DNA from: Candidatus Nitrohelix vancouverensis
GTDB lineage: Bacteria; Nitrospinota; Nitrospinia; Nitrospinales; VA-1
Reading direction: 5' to 3'
NCBI GenBank assembly: GCA_015698305.1
Contig: CP048620.1
Location: forward strand, 1,824,557-1,888,556
DNA length: 64,000 nt
The translations under genes were made by a program, and so were the position numbers. This document shows positions 28,980-37,782 of this stretch, piece by piece; position 1 is the stretch's first letter, and each line of letters begins with the position of its first letter. The notes under the pieces are model-generated. The model saw nothing but the letters and a program-made list of their open reading frames with translations, was not told the DNA's origin and did no database searches.

Positions 28980-29150
28980 TCAGTCAATGGGCAGGGCTTC
29001 GTGCACGAGCATGATAGGAATGTCGTCGCGAATGGGATACTTCAGCGAACAGGCCGGGCAGACCAGTCCGTCCTCTTCTTCGGGCAGTTCCAGATCTCCC
29101 TTGCATTTGGGACATACCAAAATGTCGAGTAATTCTTTGTCGATTCCCAT
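28980..29150 (-). CDS. Trm112-like small zinc-binding protein
   Basis: A 56-residue protein, [19 protein letters not shown] onward, with two CxxC pairs (CPKC and CPAC) and the ending [15 protein letters not shown]. This is the Trm112/YcaR (UPF0434) pattern: a single zinc knuckle and a conserved DIPIML motif. In other organisms Trm112 activates methyltransferases; the bacterial role is uncertain. The gene is close to both neighbours, 17 bases from each heptosyltransferase gene. Often found near LPS genes such as lpxK and kdsB. Confidence 0.88.
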   Translation of the reverse strand: MGIDKELLDILVCPKCKGDLELPEEEDGLVCPACSLKYPIRDDIPIMLVHEALPID

Positions 29151-29167
29151 GGGTCGCCTTTCTGATT

Positions 29168-30247
29168 TTAAGGTTGAGCGAGAGTCGGCGCCGGTGGCGC
29201 CTGCAAGACAGTATGAACAGATTCCAGTACATCTTCAACGCTGATCGATTGCATGCATTCGTCGGTGCCCAGAGGGCAGGTCCGTTTCCAGCAAAAACTG
29301 CAGGGTAATTTTTTGAATACGCAACGGGTTTGAGCGCCATAAGGACCGTTGCGAGCCGGGTTGGTCGGGCCGAATAGAGCCACGGTCGGCCTGTTCAGGG
29401 CGGCGGACAAATGCGCCGGCCCGGAATCGCTCGCAATAAACAGGTCGAGGCGCCGGTAAATGGACAACGATTCGACGATGGTCGTGGCCGGAGCGACCCA
29501 GCAAGGTTCCTGCATTCTGGCGGCGATGGATTGCGCCATCCCTTCCTCTCCCGGCCCCCAGGTGACGAGAATCGAAAAATTATGATCCGCGCTGAGACGA
29601 TCCCCCAGCTCGGCAAATTTTTCAAGACTCCATAGCTTGGATCGGAAACCGGCTCCGGGATTGATCCCGGCGAGGCGTCGGCGGGACATTTCAGGGTGGT
29701 CCCTGAAATAGTTTTCAATCAGCGCGTCGCCAGAAGGAGATTGCGGCAGATCAAAACGCATGGGGGTCTGTGCGCAGGGAAGCGCCGCCTGAGCCAGTGT
29801 AAGATTGCGTTCAACGACGTGCAGGTCGGCTTCCATAGGAGGAGCGTGATTGTTAATGAGAAAAGAACTGAACGCTTCCTTGCAGTTGGACTTATGGAAA
29901 CCCCATGAATCCTTTGCTTGGGAAAGCCGGGCGAAGAGACCGCTTTTTAAAAGGCCGTGAAAATCCAGAACCAGGTCAAACTTCTTTTCGCGCAGTTCGC
30001 GCACGATCTGGCGAATTTCCCGGAAGGTGTCTTTGTTGATCTGTTTGCGCCAGCGTCGCGTGTTGACGGCGATGACTTCGTCCAGATCGGGGTGGTCGTC
30101 GATCAGGGAACGGAAGCGTTCTTCAACGACCCATGCGATGTGAGCGTCGGGATAGTTGGCGCGCAGGGTCTCCAGCGTGGGTAGGGTATGCACCACATCC
30201 CCGAGGGCGCTCATTTTTAAAATCAGAATTTTTTTGGGAGCGCTCAT
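29168..30247 (-). CDS. waaC: Lipopolysaccharide heptosyltransferase I-like (GT9)
   Basis: 359 residues. Opening [28 protein letters not shown], the motif [29 protein letters not shown] that resembles WaaC, and the donor-binding segment [29 protein letters not shown]. WaaC adds the first heptose to Kdo in the LPS inner core. A cysteine-rich C-terminal patch ([18 protein letters not shown]) is common to many GT9 enzymes. The symbol is the best match, but WaaF-type activity cannot be excluded. Four bases from the PAP2 gene. Confidence 0.82.
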   Translation of the reverse strand: MSAPKKILILKMSALGDVVHTLPTLETLRANYPDAHIAWVVEERFRSLIDDHPDLDEVIAVNTRRWRKQINKDTFREIRQIVRELREKKFDLVLDFHGLLKSGLFARLSQAKDSWGFHKSNCKEAFSSFLINNHAPPMEADLHVVERNLTLAQAALPCAQTPMRFDLPQSPSGDALIENYFRDHPEMSRRRLAGINPGAGFRSKLWSLEKFAELGDRLSADHNFSILVTWGPGEEGMAQSIAARMQEPCWVAPATTIVESLSIYRRLDLFIASDSGPAHLSAALNRPTVALFGPTNPARNGPYGAQTRCVFKKLPCSFCWKRTCPLGTDECMQSISVEDVLESVHTVLQAPPAPTLAQP

Positions 30248-30250
30248 TGC

Positions 30251-30796
30251 TTAAACCCGAAACCGTTGCAGGCCCTGCCGGTATAACAAGTATCCCAAAT
30301 AACCCATGAGCGATCCGAACGCCGCCCCGCCCAGAATGTCGCTGGGGTAATGCACGCCGAGAAAGACTCTGGAATACCCTACGATCAAGGCGATGCAATA
30401 GACCAGAAGCACCCAGTTGCGAAAGCACAGTGTTCCCAGCATTGCGAATGCAAAGGTGTTGCTCGCATGATTCGAGGGAAAAGAGAAGCTGTTCGAACAA
30501 TTCACGACATGTTGCAATTGAGGAAGCACGTGACAGGGCCGAAGGCGCCCGATGCCTTCTTTGAAAACGTGATGGCTGATAGCGTCGTTCAGGCCAATGG
30601 CGATTCCTCCGGCAACGAGGAAGAGAGCGCCGCGCCAGCGGTAAACCCAAAGGATCAGAATCGCGACGATCAGGCCTGGAATCGCAAAGTTCTGCTTGAT
30701 CGACACGAATTCCATGAATTTGATCCACAGTCGCGATTGGAAATGCGTGTGCACCCAGTCGATAAGATAAACGTCGATGTCGTAAAGCGAAATCAT
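30251..30796 (-). CDS. PAP2-family membrane phosphatase
   Basis: About 181 residues from the ATG at 30796 (a further 21 residues are open upstream to 30859). Five or six membrane helices and the three PAP2 motifs: KEGIGRLRPC, FPSNHASNTFAFA and SRVFLGVHYPSDILGG, with the catalytic histidines present. Members dephosphorylate lipid phosphates, such as undecaprenyl pyrophosphate, phosphatidylglycerophosphate or lipid A. The position beside heptosyltransferase genes fits an envelope lipid substrate, but the exact one is not shown by sequence. Confidence 0.88.
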   Translation of the reverse strand: MISLYDIDVYLIDWVHTHFQSRLWIKFMEFVSIKQNFAIPGLIVAILILWVYRWRGALFLVAGGIAIGLNDAISHHVFKEGIGRLRPCHVLPQLQHVVNCSNSFSFPSNHASNTFAFAMLGTLCFRNWVLLVYCIALIVGYSRVFLGVHYPSDILGGAAFGSLMGYLGYLLYRQGLQRFRV

Positions 30797-30844
30797 ATAG
30801 AATAAAACTTTATCAGAGGCGCGGTCCTCTGACGGTTTGACTTT

Positions 30845-30859
30845 ATGGGTCAAACCCAT
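30845..30859. repeat. Inverted repeat between divergent PAP2 and transferase genes
   Basis: ATGGGT-CAA-ACCCAT, a perfect 6-3-6 inverted repeat between the divergent PAP2 and CofC-like transferase genes. It contains the alternative ATG of the PAP2 frame. It may be an operator or chance. Confidence 0.3.
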
Positions 30860-30920
30860 TAAAAGAATGAAAACGAAATGACCTTGAATCCAATCTGCCG
30901 ATTATAACGAACCCCTGTGC

Positions 30921-31637
30921 ATGAAGATAGAGCAAAAGCGCGCCCTTGTCCTGTTTGCGAAAGATCCGGTTCCCGGAAAAGTCAAGACCCGCTTGTCTCC
31001 CTGGCTGGGCGATGCAGATATTTTGAAAATCTACCGTCGTTTTCTGGAAGTTGGTTTGGAGACGCTGGCGTCCGTGAAAGACGCGGATTGCTTTGTGGGA
31101 ATTCACCCTTCAATGGAGTCGGGGTTTTTTCAAGAGGAGTCGCGTCTGCCTTCGGGTTTTCGCACTTTCTTGCAGGAAGGGTCCGATCTTGGGGAGAAAA
31201 TGCGCAAGGCGTTTCAGGATCGTTTGCGCGAAGGCTATGAGCGGGTCGTCATCATTGGCGCCGACAGTCCCAGTCTTCCGGTGGCCTATATCCAGCAGGC
31301 TCTGGATTCGAGAGCGCCGCTGGTTCTCGGTCCGGCGGTGGATGGCGGCTATTATCTGATCGCGATGGGTCCCGAACTGGTGGATGTGTTCGGCGGTATC
31401 CAATGGGGTGGGGAGACAGTGCTTCGTGATACGGCGAGCCGTATCGCAGCGCTTGGCGCAGACCTTGAACTCCTGCCGGTCTGGTACGATGTGGACCATC
31501 CCAGCGATTTGAAATTTTTGCTGACGCATTTGGAGCTTATGAAGGGGATCGGGGCAAAGCAACGATCCTTACTGGAATTGTTAAAGCAGATGGGAATAAA
31601 CCAAAGGACGAGCGAAGTCGAACATGAGAATCATTAG
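30921..31637 (+). CDS. DUF2064/TIGR04282 CofC-like glycosyltransferase
   Basis: 238 residues with a GT-A nucleotidyl/glycosyl transferase fold. The opening ALVLFAKDPVPGKVKTRLSP, the metal region VVIIGADSPSLPVAYIQQA and GPAVDGGYYLIAMG are diagnostic for the TIGR04282/DUF2064 family (called arsenosugar-biosynthesis or rSAM-associated transferase). The substrate is not established. The 3' end overlaps the start of hisD by 14 bases, so the two genes are probably co-transcribed, with no obvious shared pathway. Confidence 0.84.
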   Translation: MKIEQKRALVLFAKDPVPGKVKTRLSPWLGDADILKIYRRFLEVGLETLASVKDADCFVGIHPSMESGFFQEESRLPSGFRTFLQEGSDLGEKMRKAFQDRLREGYERVVIIGADSPSLPVAYIQQALDSRAPLVLGPAVDGGYYLIAMGPELVDVFGGIQWGGETVLRDTASRIAALGADLELLPVWYDVDHPSDLKFLLTHLELMKGIGAKQRSLLELLKQMGINQRTSEVEHENH

Positions 31638-32907
31638 ATTTGATGAAGAGTCGTATCAAAAAGAAACGCAGGCGGTGATCCATCGTCTTGAGATGGATTT
31701 CGCCACTCAGGACGCGACGGTGCAAGCCATTCTGCAAGATGTGAAAGAGAAGGGCGACGAGGCTCTGCTGGAGTACACGCGTAAGTTCGACGGGCATACC
31801 GGCTCCCTGCAAGACCTGCGCGTGACGCCGGAAGAAATTAAGACCGCGTACTCGAAAATGAGCGCGGAAGAAATCGACGCTTTGAAAATTGCGGCGGAGA
31901 ATATTCGATCCTTCCACGAAAAGCAAAAGCAGGAAAGCTGGGAATATTCCCTCGACGGCATCCGGCTGGGACAGAAAGTCAGCCCTCTGCGAACCGCAGG
32001 AATTTATGTTCCCGGCGGCAAGGCTTCCTACCCCTCGTCGGTATTGATGAACGCCATCCCTGCGAAAGTGGCAGGCGTTGAGCGGATCGTTATGTGCACC
32101 CCCTGTCCCGGAGGCCAGCCGAGCTGGCATGCGCTGGTCGCCGCCGATCTGGCGGGCGTGGATGAAATTTACAAGGTAGGCGGCGCTCAGGCCATTGGCG
32201 CGATGGCGTTTGGTTCGACGCTGGTGCCGCGCGTGGACAAAATCGTTGGCCCGGGGAATATTTTTGTCGCGCTAGCCAAGCGCATGGTCTTCGGCATCGT
32301 CGGCATCGACATGGTCGCCGGACCGAGCGAGATATTGATTGTCGCCGACGACACGGCCAACCCGGAATACATCGCCGCCGATCTGCTGTCCCAGGCCGAG
32401 CATGACGAAGAAGCCGTCTCCATATTGACAACCCCGTCCCAGGCCCTGGCCGAAGCGGCGCTTGAAGCCGTGAACCGGCAAAAGGAAAGACTCAAACGAG
32501 GCGCGATCGTGGACGCGTCGCTGAAAAACCAGTGCCGCCTGTTTGTGACCGAATCCCTTGAGGCCGCCGTGCAACTGGCCGACGAGATCGCTCCTGAGCA
32601 TCTGGAGCTGGCGGTGGACGACCCGGTGGCGTGGGCGGCGAAGATTAACAACGCCGGCGCGATTTTCATGGGGCATTACACGCCGGAAGCGATAGGGGAT
32701 TATCTGGCAGGACCCAACCATGTCCTGCCGACAAGCGGCACAGCGCGATTTTCATCGCCCCTGGGCGTTTATGACTTTATCAAGAGGACCAGCCTCATCA
32801 CCTATTCGCAGGAAGCCTTGCAAAGAGCCTCAGGGACCGTGCAATGCCTCGCGGATATGGAGAATCTGGACGCGCACGCCAATGCGGTCAAGGTCCGTTT
32901 GAAGTGA
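31624..32907 (+). CDS. hisD: Histidinol dehydrogenase
   Basis: 427 residues; oxidises L-histidinol to L-histidine in two NAD+-dependent steps with a Zn2+ cofactor. Motifs: GIYVPGGKASYPSSVLMNAIPAKVAG split around the NAD region, VGGAQAIGAMAFG, KIVGPGNIFVALAKR, DMVAGPSEILIVADD and the catalytic pair in EIAPEHLELAV. The rest of the histidine operon is absent here. It overlaps the transferase gene upstream. About 100 bases downstream is a hairpin with a T run that may be its terminator. Confidence 0.96.
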   Translation: MRIIRFDEESYQKETQAVIHRLEMDFATQDATVQAILQDVKEKGDEALLEYTRKFDGHTGSLQDLRVTPEEIKTAYSKMSAEEIDALKIAAENIRSFHEKQKQESWEYSLDGIRLGQKVSPLRTAGIYVPGGKASYPSSVLMNAIPAKVAGVERIVMCTPCPGGQPSWHALVAADLAGVDEIYKVGGAQAIGAMAFGSTLVPRVDKIVGPGNIFVALAKRMVFGIVGIDMVAGPSEILIVADDTANPEYIAADLLSQAEHDEEAVSILTTPSQALAEAALEAVNRQKERLKRGAIVDASLKNQCRLFVTESLEAAVQLADEIAPEHLELAVDDPVAWAAKINNAGAIFMGHYTPEAIGDYLAGPNHVLPTSGTARFSSPLGVYDFIKRTSLITYSQEALQRASGTVQCLADMENLDAHANAVKVRLK

Positions 32908-32964
32908 AGCGACGAGGCGAATTGGTTTACGAAAACGGCACAAAGCCTAGAATTTCAAATTAAC

Positions 32965-32994
32965 TTGACAATTTGCCGGGCGCTATGCTAATTA
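32965..32994 (+). promoter_or_regulatory. Candidate promoter upstream of the CydA-like cluster
   Basis: TTGACA - 18 bases - TAATTA between hisD and the CydA-like gene. If used, it makes a leader of about 350 bases that contains the hairpin at 33010-33058. A second promoter closer to the gene is possible, but I could not identify one. Confidence 0.4.
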
Positions 32995-33009
32995 TTTCGT
33001 TCATTTTGT

Positions 33010-33058
33010 GCCTATTGTGCGCGCGATGCGTCAAATCGCAAATAGGCGTGATTTTTTT
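33010..33058 (+). terminator. Hairpin with T run between hisD and the CydA-like gene
   Basis: GCCTATT(G)TGCG pairs with CGCA/AATAGGC through one bulged G, an 11-base-pair stem with a 15-base loop, followed by GTGA and seven T. It is either the terminator of hisD or, if the promoter at 32965 is active, an attenuator in the leader of the cytochrome cluster. Confidence 0.65.
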
Positions 33059-33124
33059 AACTTGTTGATTTTAAATGTTTAACGCTTGCTTTTGCAGGAA
33101 GGGCGGAAAAAACATTTAGTATTA

Positions 33125-33180
33125 GCTATTTTGCGACAATTTTTACGGTTGCTATTTTGATGAATTTGGAGAAAAATAGC
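33125..33180. repeat. GCTATTTT direct and inverted repeats in the cluster leader
   Basis: GCTATTTTG occurs at 33125-33133 and again at 33151-33159 (26 bases apart), and its inverse AAAATAGC at 33173-33180. The last two form a perfect 8-base inverted repeat with a 14-base spacer. They lie 170-225 bases before the CydA-like start codon and look like binding sites for a regulator. No gene is seen in 32908-33350. Confidence 0.45.
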
Positions 33181-33350
33181 CCCCAAAATGGTGAATCTGG
33201 GAGAATATTGAACAAAATTACGAACTCGAATTTGAGCAGTTAAAAGACGACGGTAAACTAATCAATTTGGCGAATATATAAACAGTACGGTTTTAATTTT
33301 AATAATAGTAGTTACCTGGTGTTCCAAGATCCAAAACGGAGGTTAATAAA

Positions 33351-35333
33351 ATGTTAGGGAAAGCAACCAATATGAAGAGGGGAACAGTTTTTGTAGCCTT
33401 TCTGATGGCGTTTGCGATGTATATGGCAGCGCCCGGCCTAACGGCGGATGTATTCGCTAAAGAAGTTCTGGCTGAGCAGGTTTTTGCTGAAGAAGCTTTT
33501 GCTAAAGAAGTAATGGCTGAAGAAGCGGCGGAAGGTGATGGCGAGCCTAAGATTGAATGGAGTCAGGACGTATTTTACAAGGACTGGGAAGGCAACCCGC
33601 TGAAAGGTCCAGTAAGCGGCGCTCCCGCTCCGGAGCTTGGCGAAAATGATTATAACAATTATGAGTTCGCGCCAAGTCGAATGATTCTCTGGGTTGCTAA
33701 CCAACAGCATCTTTATTTTGGTAGCTTCGTACTGGCGGTTCCGATCTTCTGTATGCTCATTGAGTTCGTCGGAATTCGCTCTCGAGAGTCTGATCCGGTT
33801 ATGGCTGTTAAGTATGACAAGCTGGCGCATGACTTGATGAAAGTCAGTCTGACAGCTTACTCCTGGACGGCCATCCTCGGCGGTATCCTTCTTTTTACCT
33901 TTATCACGCTCTTTCCTGGTTTCTTCAAATACATGGCAGGCATTTTCCGACCGGTAATGCACGTATACGCTCTGATGTTCCTCGCGGAATCAGGCGTTCT
34001 TTACGTTTATTACTATGGTTGGGACAAGATGAACAAGGATCCGTTCCTGAAATGGATTCATTGTAGCTTGTCTGTGTTGTTGAACCTCATTGGAACGGTT
34101 CTGATGTACCTTGCAAACTCTTGGGCGACCTTCATGCAGGCGCCGGGCGGTATCGACGAGCAAGGCCGTTTTCTGGGCAACATCTGGCACGTAATTCATT
34201 CCACCTTGTGGAATCCGGTTGGCGTGCATCGCATCCTCGGCAACATCGTTTTCGGCGGCGGTATCGTAGGCGCGTACGCGGCTTACCATTACCTGACGGC
34301 GAAGACGGAAGAAGAGCGAGCGCATTATGACTGGGTCTGTTACGTAGCTATGTTCATTTGTATCTTTGGTCTGATCCCGCTTCCTTTCGCAGGATACTGG
34401 TTGATGAAAGAAGTGTATGCATTCCGACAGCAGATGGGTATTACGCTGATGGGCGGCATCATGGCTTGGTTGTTCATCATTCAGGCGGTTATGATCGGCT
34501 TATTGTTCTTTGCGGCCAACTCTTACCTGCACAACGGTATGTCGCGTGTTAAGGGGTCGCATCGATATATGAAGTATTGTAAGTACATGATTCTGCTTCT
34601 GATCGTTTGTTTTACCATGTGGATGACGCCTCATACGATTGTTATGACGCCCGCTGAGTTGAAGGTAATGGGTGGCGCGCAACATCCGATTGTCGGTCAC
34701 TTTGGCGTAATGTCAGCCAAAAATACCGCGGTCAACCTGATGATCACTTGTACGGCTCTTTGTTTTATTCTGTATCAACGAGCGAACAAGAAAATCACGG
34801 TTCCATGGGCGACGGTTGGTAACTGCTGGATCGCGGCTATCTTCGTAGGCGCTGCGATCAATATCATTTATCTCGGCGTGTATGGCTACTACCTCCCCGC
34901 TAACCAGCGTGTAGGTCTGTCTGTTCCTCAGGTAAGTAGTACCTTGACGGCTCTGTTTGCCGGCGTGGCGATCAATATCTCGATGTTTAAAGATTCTGAA
35001 TCCTACGGCGACATTCAATGGGGAACGCAGTCTAAAGTAGGCACCTACGCTATCTTCCTGCTGGCGATTTCCTTCACCTGGCTGATGGGTCTCATGGGTT
35101 ATATCCGATCTGCAGTGCGCTTGTTCTGGCACGTAACCGAGGTTCTGCGTGACAACTCGGTGGATGCGTATACCTTGACGATCGGCGAGGCGGGTAAGAT
35201 GCTGACGTTCAACACGCTGTTTGTGTGGACGCAATTTGTGATCGTGTTCTGGGTAGCAAGTCTGACGGCCAAGAAAGAAGCCGCTCAACCAGCTCCTGAG
35301 GGCGTTCCAGTGCCGGCTCAGCAACAGCAGTAA
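33351..35333 (+). CDS. CydA-like cytochrome bd superfamily membrane protein
   Basis: 660 residues with about 13 membrane helices. CydA hallmarks are NQQHLYFGSFVLAVPIF (His near 120, the heme b595 ligand position), LAESGVLYVYYYGWDKM (matching the FFLES...FFGWDRL segment of CydA) and NSWATFMQAPGG ... WNPVGVHRILGNIVFGGG (heme b558 His position). The quinol-binding Q loop is not recognisable and no cydB follows. The protein therefore resembles the non-quinol CydA relatives associated with cytochrome c and reported from nitrite oxidisers. N terminus: signal-like helix, then five pentapeptide repeats. GGAGG 8 bases ahead fixes the start. First gene of a four-gene cluster; codon choice (GGT, CGT, GTA, GCT) suggests high expression. 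Confidence 0.86.
   Translation: MLGKATNMKRGTVFVAFLMAFAMYMAAPGLTADVFAKEVLAEQVFAEEAFAKEVMAEEAAEGDGEPKIEWSQDVFYKDWEGNPLKGPVSGAPAPELGENDYNNYEFAPSRMILWVANQQHLYFGSFVLAVPIFCMLIEFVGIRSRESDPVMAVKYDKLAHDLMKVSLTAYSWTAILGGILLFTFITLFPGFFKYMAGIFRPVMHVYALMFLAESGVLYVYYYGWDKMNKDPFLKWIHCSLSVLLNLIGTVLMYLANSWATFMQAPGGIDEQGRFLGNIWHVIHSTLWNPVGVHRILGNIVFGGGIVGAYAAYHYLTAKTEEERAHYDWVCYVAMFICIFGLIPLPFAGYWLMKEVYAFRQQMGITLMGGIMAWLFIIQAVMIGLLFFAANSYLHNGMSRVKGSHRYMKYCKYMILLLIVCFTMWMTPHTIVMTPAELKVMGGAQHPIVGHFGVMSAKNTAVNLMITCTALCFILYQRANKKITVPWATVGNCWIAAIFVGAAINIIYLGVYGYYLPANQRVGLSVPQVSSTLTALFAGVAINISMFKDSESYGDIQWGTQSKVGTYAIFLLAISFTWLMGLMGYIRSAVRLFWHVTEVLRDNSVDAYTLTIGEAGKMLTFNTLFVWTQFVIVFWVASLTAKKEAAQPAPEGVPVPAQQQQ
33453..33527 (+). 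repeat. Five tandem 15-base (pentapeptide) repeats in the CydA-like gene
   Basis: Residues 35-59 read FAKEV-LAEQV-FAEEA-FAKEV-MAEEA, five copies of (F/L/M)A(K/E)(E/Q)(V/A) encoded by degenerate 15-base units. They directly follow the signal-like helix and precede the first membrane-facing domain. Period five does not fit a normal heptad coil. Such repeats can expand or contract by slippage. Confidence 0.85.
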
Positions 35334-35402
35334 GTTACAAGCTAATATTAATAACCATTTATAATTAGTTATTTTTAAGTATTCAAAGGAGAGGAGTTAG
35401 GG

Positions 35403-36746
35403 ATGCTACCAGAACAGCATGACATCCTATGGTCTTACCTGACGATCATGTTTTCGCTGTTCTCCCTCTATGTGTTCATTAACGTGATTCAACATAGCAG
35501 GGAGAGGGAAACGGTTAACGGTAAGCTCTGGGGTTCTATTTTCGGAGCTGGTTTTGTGCTCAATATGTTTCTGACCGTCCACATGTTTGATTTGGTTCAG
35601 GCTGACCAAATGGCATTTGTTCCGTGGCAGGTGTTGGCGGTGTTAATAACCTTGCTGGTCTGGGGGATGTTCTTTAAGAACGAGAACATTCAAAATCAAT
35701 CCCCTCCAATCATTCGCGGGGCGTTCTTCTGGTGTACGGTTTCGATTCTGCTCGCGGGTTACAGCAACTGGTTGCCGCAGCAGCGCTCGGATCCACCGCC
35801 AAAAGCGGCCGCGATCAGTGATGACATCACTATGGAGCAATTTGTAGACATGGGTCGCGTCATTGTATATGGCGCGAAACAGGTCGCAGGTCAGAAGTCG
35901 ATTGGTAAAGGCCAGTGTCCTTTGTGTCATACCTTTGATCCTGCGGATCACATGGGTCGATGTCCGAACCTGTTCGGTATTGGCGAGAGGGCTGAGACGC
36001 GTGTTAAAGAAGATAGATATGCGACAAGTCCGGTAGCTATCGGAGAGACAGAGCCTGCGACGGGTGTTGTTAAAGGCGCTCCGGATCAGGTTGATGAAGC
36101 ATATCGCCGATCAGGCAGTCCTGATTTGATTGGCGAGGACTATTTGAGAGAATCTCTGATGTGTCCTTCCTGTTACGTTGTTGAAGGCTTTGGCGGCGAC
36201 GGCGATACAAAAAGCCCGATGCCGGTTATTTCCAAGCCTCCGATCAGCTTGACTCCGGTTGAGTTGAATGCGGTAATCGCCTTCCTGCAGTCTATGGATA
36301 CGCCGGGCGATTTCTCCAAGGTAACGGTTCCTCTCCCAACTGCTCAGGCTGAAGCTCCGGCTGAAGATTCTGGTAGTGATGAAGAGGCTCCAACGTTTGT
36401 GACAGGTAATGAGCCTGTTGAAGAAATCATTAATACGCTGGGTTGTCCTTTGTGTCATGTGATTCCTGGCGTTGAAGGCGCGTTGGGCGCTTTGGGACCT
36501 CCGTTGCATGAGGCCACCAATGCACCGAACCGCATCAAAGATCCAAACTATAAAGGGAAGGCTACGAACACCAAGGAGTATGTCCGGGAATCCATTCTCG
36601 ATCCGAGTGCGTTCGTAGTGTTCAATGAAGAAGCTGGGGAGCCTTACGCAGATGGATTGATGCCCCAGGATTTTAAAAACAAGCTGTCAGTGCAGGCGAT
36701 TGATAAGCTGGTTGATTTTATCAGCCAAACCAAAGCTGAGGGCTAA
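35403..36746 (+). CDS. Membrane-anchored diheme cytochrome c
   Basis: 447 residues. Four N-terminal membrane helices (about residues 8-30, 44-64, 73-91, 105-122), then a long periplasmic part with two c-type heme sites, CPLCH at 172-176 and CPLCH at 348-352. Between them at 254-257 is CPSC followed by Tyr, so that CxxC lacks the axial His; it lies where the first cytochrome domain should carry its distal YVVEGFG segment. An acidic, proline- and alanine-rich linker (about 312-335) separates the domains. A strong AAGGAGAGGAG precedes the ATG. No family name is recognised beyond cytochrome c; it presumably docks on the CydA-like core. Confidence 0.85.
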   Translation: MLPEQHDILWSYLTIMFSLFSLYVFINVIQHSRERETVNGKLWGSIFGAGFVLNMFLTVHMFDLVQADQMAFVPWQVLAVLITLLVWGMFFKNENIQNQSPPIIRGAFFWCTVSILLAGYSNWLPQQRSDPPPKAAAISDDITMEQFVDMGRVIVYGAKQVAGQKSIGKGQCPLCHTFDPADHMGRCPNLFGIGERAETRVKEDRYATSPVAIGETEPATGVVKGAPDQVDEAYRRSGSPDLIGEDYLRESLMCPSCYVVEGFGGDGDTKSPMPVISKPPISLTPVELNAVIAFLQSMDTPGDFSKVTVPLPTAQAEAPAEDSGSDEEAPTFVTGNEPVEEIINTLGCPLCHVIPGVEGALGALGPPLHEATNAPNRIKDPNYKGKATNTKEYVRESILDPSAFVVFNEEAGEPYADGLMPQDFKNKLSVQAIDKLVDFISQTKAEG

Positions 36747-36755
36747 GGAGACAAC

Positions 36756-37730
36756 ATGAATAAGACACTATTAAGTCTGATAGTATTTGTTGCCACCTTG
36801 GGTGTTTTTCATAATGTGTTGTTCCCCATTTTTACGCCCAAAGAGGCTGGCTGGATCATGAACCGGTATTCATATTACCTGATCATGGTTTTCGCGGTAA
36901 TTTTCCTTCATCTCGCGATGAAATTGAAACCTGCTATGGCGTTCCGGGCCACTATGGTCTGGGCGCTGGGTTTCTACTTTTATAAGTGGATTTTGTATCC
37001 CCCGATTCCATGGACCCTCTTCATCACTTACATGATGTTGTGGTCGATCGGTACCTTCCTGTATATCAGTCAGGATCCGATCACCTTTCGGGAATTTCGC
37101 GCGCCGATCGTGAAAACGATCGTTGGCGAATACAAGGCGGCTCAGCTGATCGTTTTCACGCTCCTGCCTTTTCTCGTAGGTTTTGGCACTTATAAAGCGC
37201 TGTATCCGATTTTCCAGGAGCCAGTGGAGCTTAGAACGGTTCACCCTGCTCCACCGGCTACCACCAAGGTTCATGGAAAAACGTACACCCTGGAAGGTCA
37301 GACGAACCCGTTTCGTATTGACGAACAGGATAACTATAAAGACAGCTTCCCTTTCCTTGACGCCGATAAGCAGGAGTACATGAAGTACGTCACGGAAGGC
37401 GGAACGGTATTCTTTCAAAACTGCCATTATTGTCATGGCGATCAGTTGAATGGTCTGGGCATGTTCTCTCATGTATTCAACCCGACTCCGGCAAACTTTG
37501 TCGATCCGGGTACGATTGCGATGTTGAGAGAGTCCTTTCTGTTCTGGCGTGTTGCAAAGGGCGGACCGGGTCTGCCCAATGAATCGACGCCTTGGTCGTC
37601 TGCAATGCCACCTTGGGAAGAGCATTTGAATACCGATGAAATGTGGAAGGTCATCCTGTTTGAATACTGGTACACGGGCTGGCATCCACGAACATTCGAT
37701 ACCGAATCTGCTTCAGGTGGTGGAGAATAA
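36756..37730 (+). CDS. Membrane protein with C-terminal monoheme cytochrome c
   Basis: 324 residues. About five membrane helices in the first 150 residues (TLLSLIVFVATLGVFHNVLF; YYLIMVFAVIFLHLA; MVWALGFYFYKWIL; TLFITYMMLWSIGTFLYI; LIVFTLLPFLVGFG), then a periplasmic cytochrome domain with the heme motif CHYCHG at 223-228 and a likely Met ligand in WSSAMPPWEEHL. The domain resembles the cytochrome c halves of the downstream protein. It starts 9 bases after the previous stop, inside the same operon. No named family beyond cytochrome c is recognised. Likely an electron-transfer subunit of the cluster. Confidence 0.83.
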   Translation: MNKTLLSLIVFVATLGVFHNVLFPIFTPKEAGWIMNRYSYYLIMVFAVIFLHLAMKLKPAMAFRATMVWALGFYFYKWILYPPIPWTLFITYMMLWSIGTFLYISQDPITFREFRAPIVKTIVGEYKAAQLIVFTLLPFLVGFGTYKALYPIFQEPVELRTVHPAPPATTKVHGKTYTLEGQTNPFRIDEQDNYKDSFPFLDADKQEYMKYVTEGGTVFFQNCHYCHGDQLNGLGMFSHVFNPTPANFVDPGTIAMLRESFLFWRVAKGGPGLPNESTPWSSAMPPWEEHLNTDEMWKVILFEYWYTGWHPRTFDTESASGGGE

Positions 37731-37782
37731 TTTAGTTAATTATTAAATCCGGTTAATTAACCTATTCATAAAATGGTGAACC

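Noticed and set aside
33351-35333. Standard quinol-oxidising cytochrome bd oxidase subunit I
   Set aside because: No cydB or cydX follows, the Q loop is not recognisable, and the partners are c-type cytochromes.
37751-37762. GGTTAATTAACC palindrome before the NxrC-like gene as an operator
   Set aside because: It lies within an AT-rich gap inside the operon, 21 bases before the ATG, and short AT palindromes are common by chance there.
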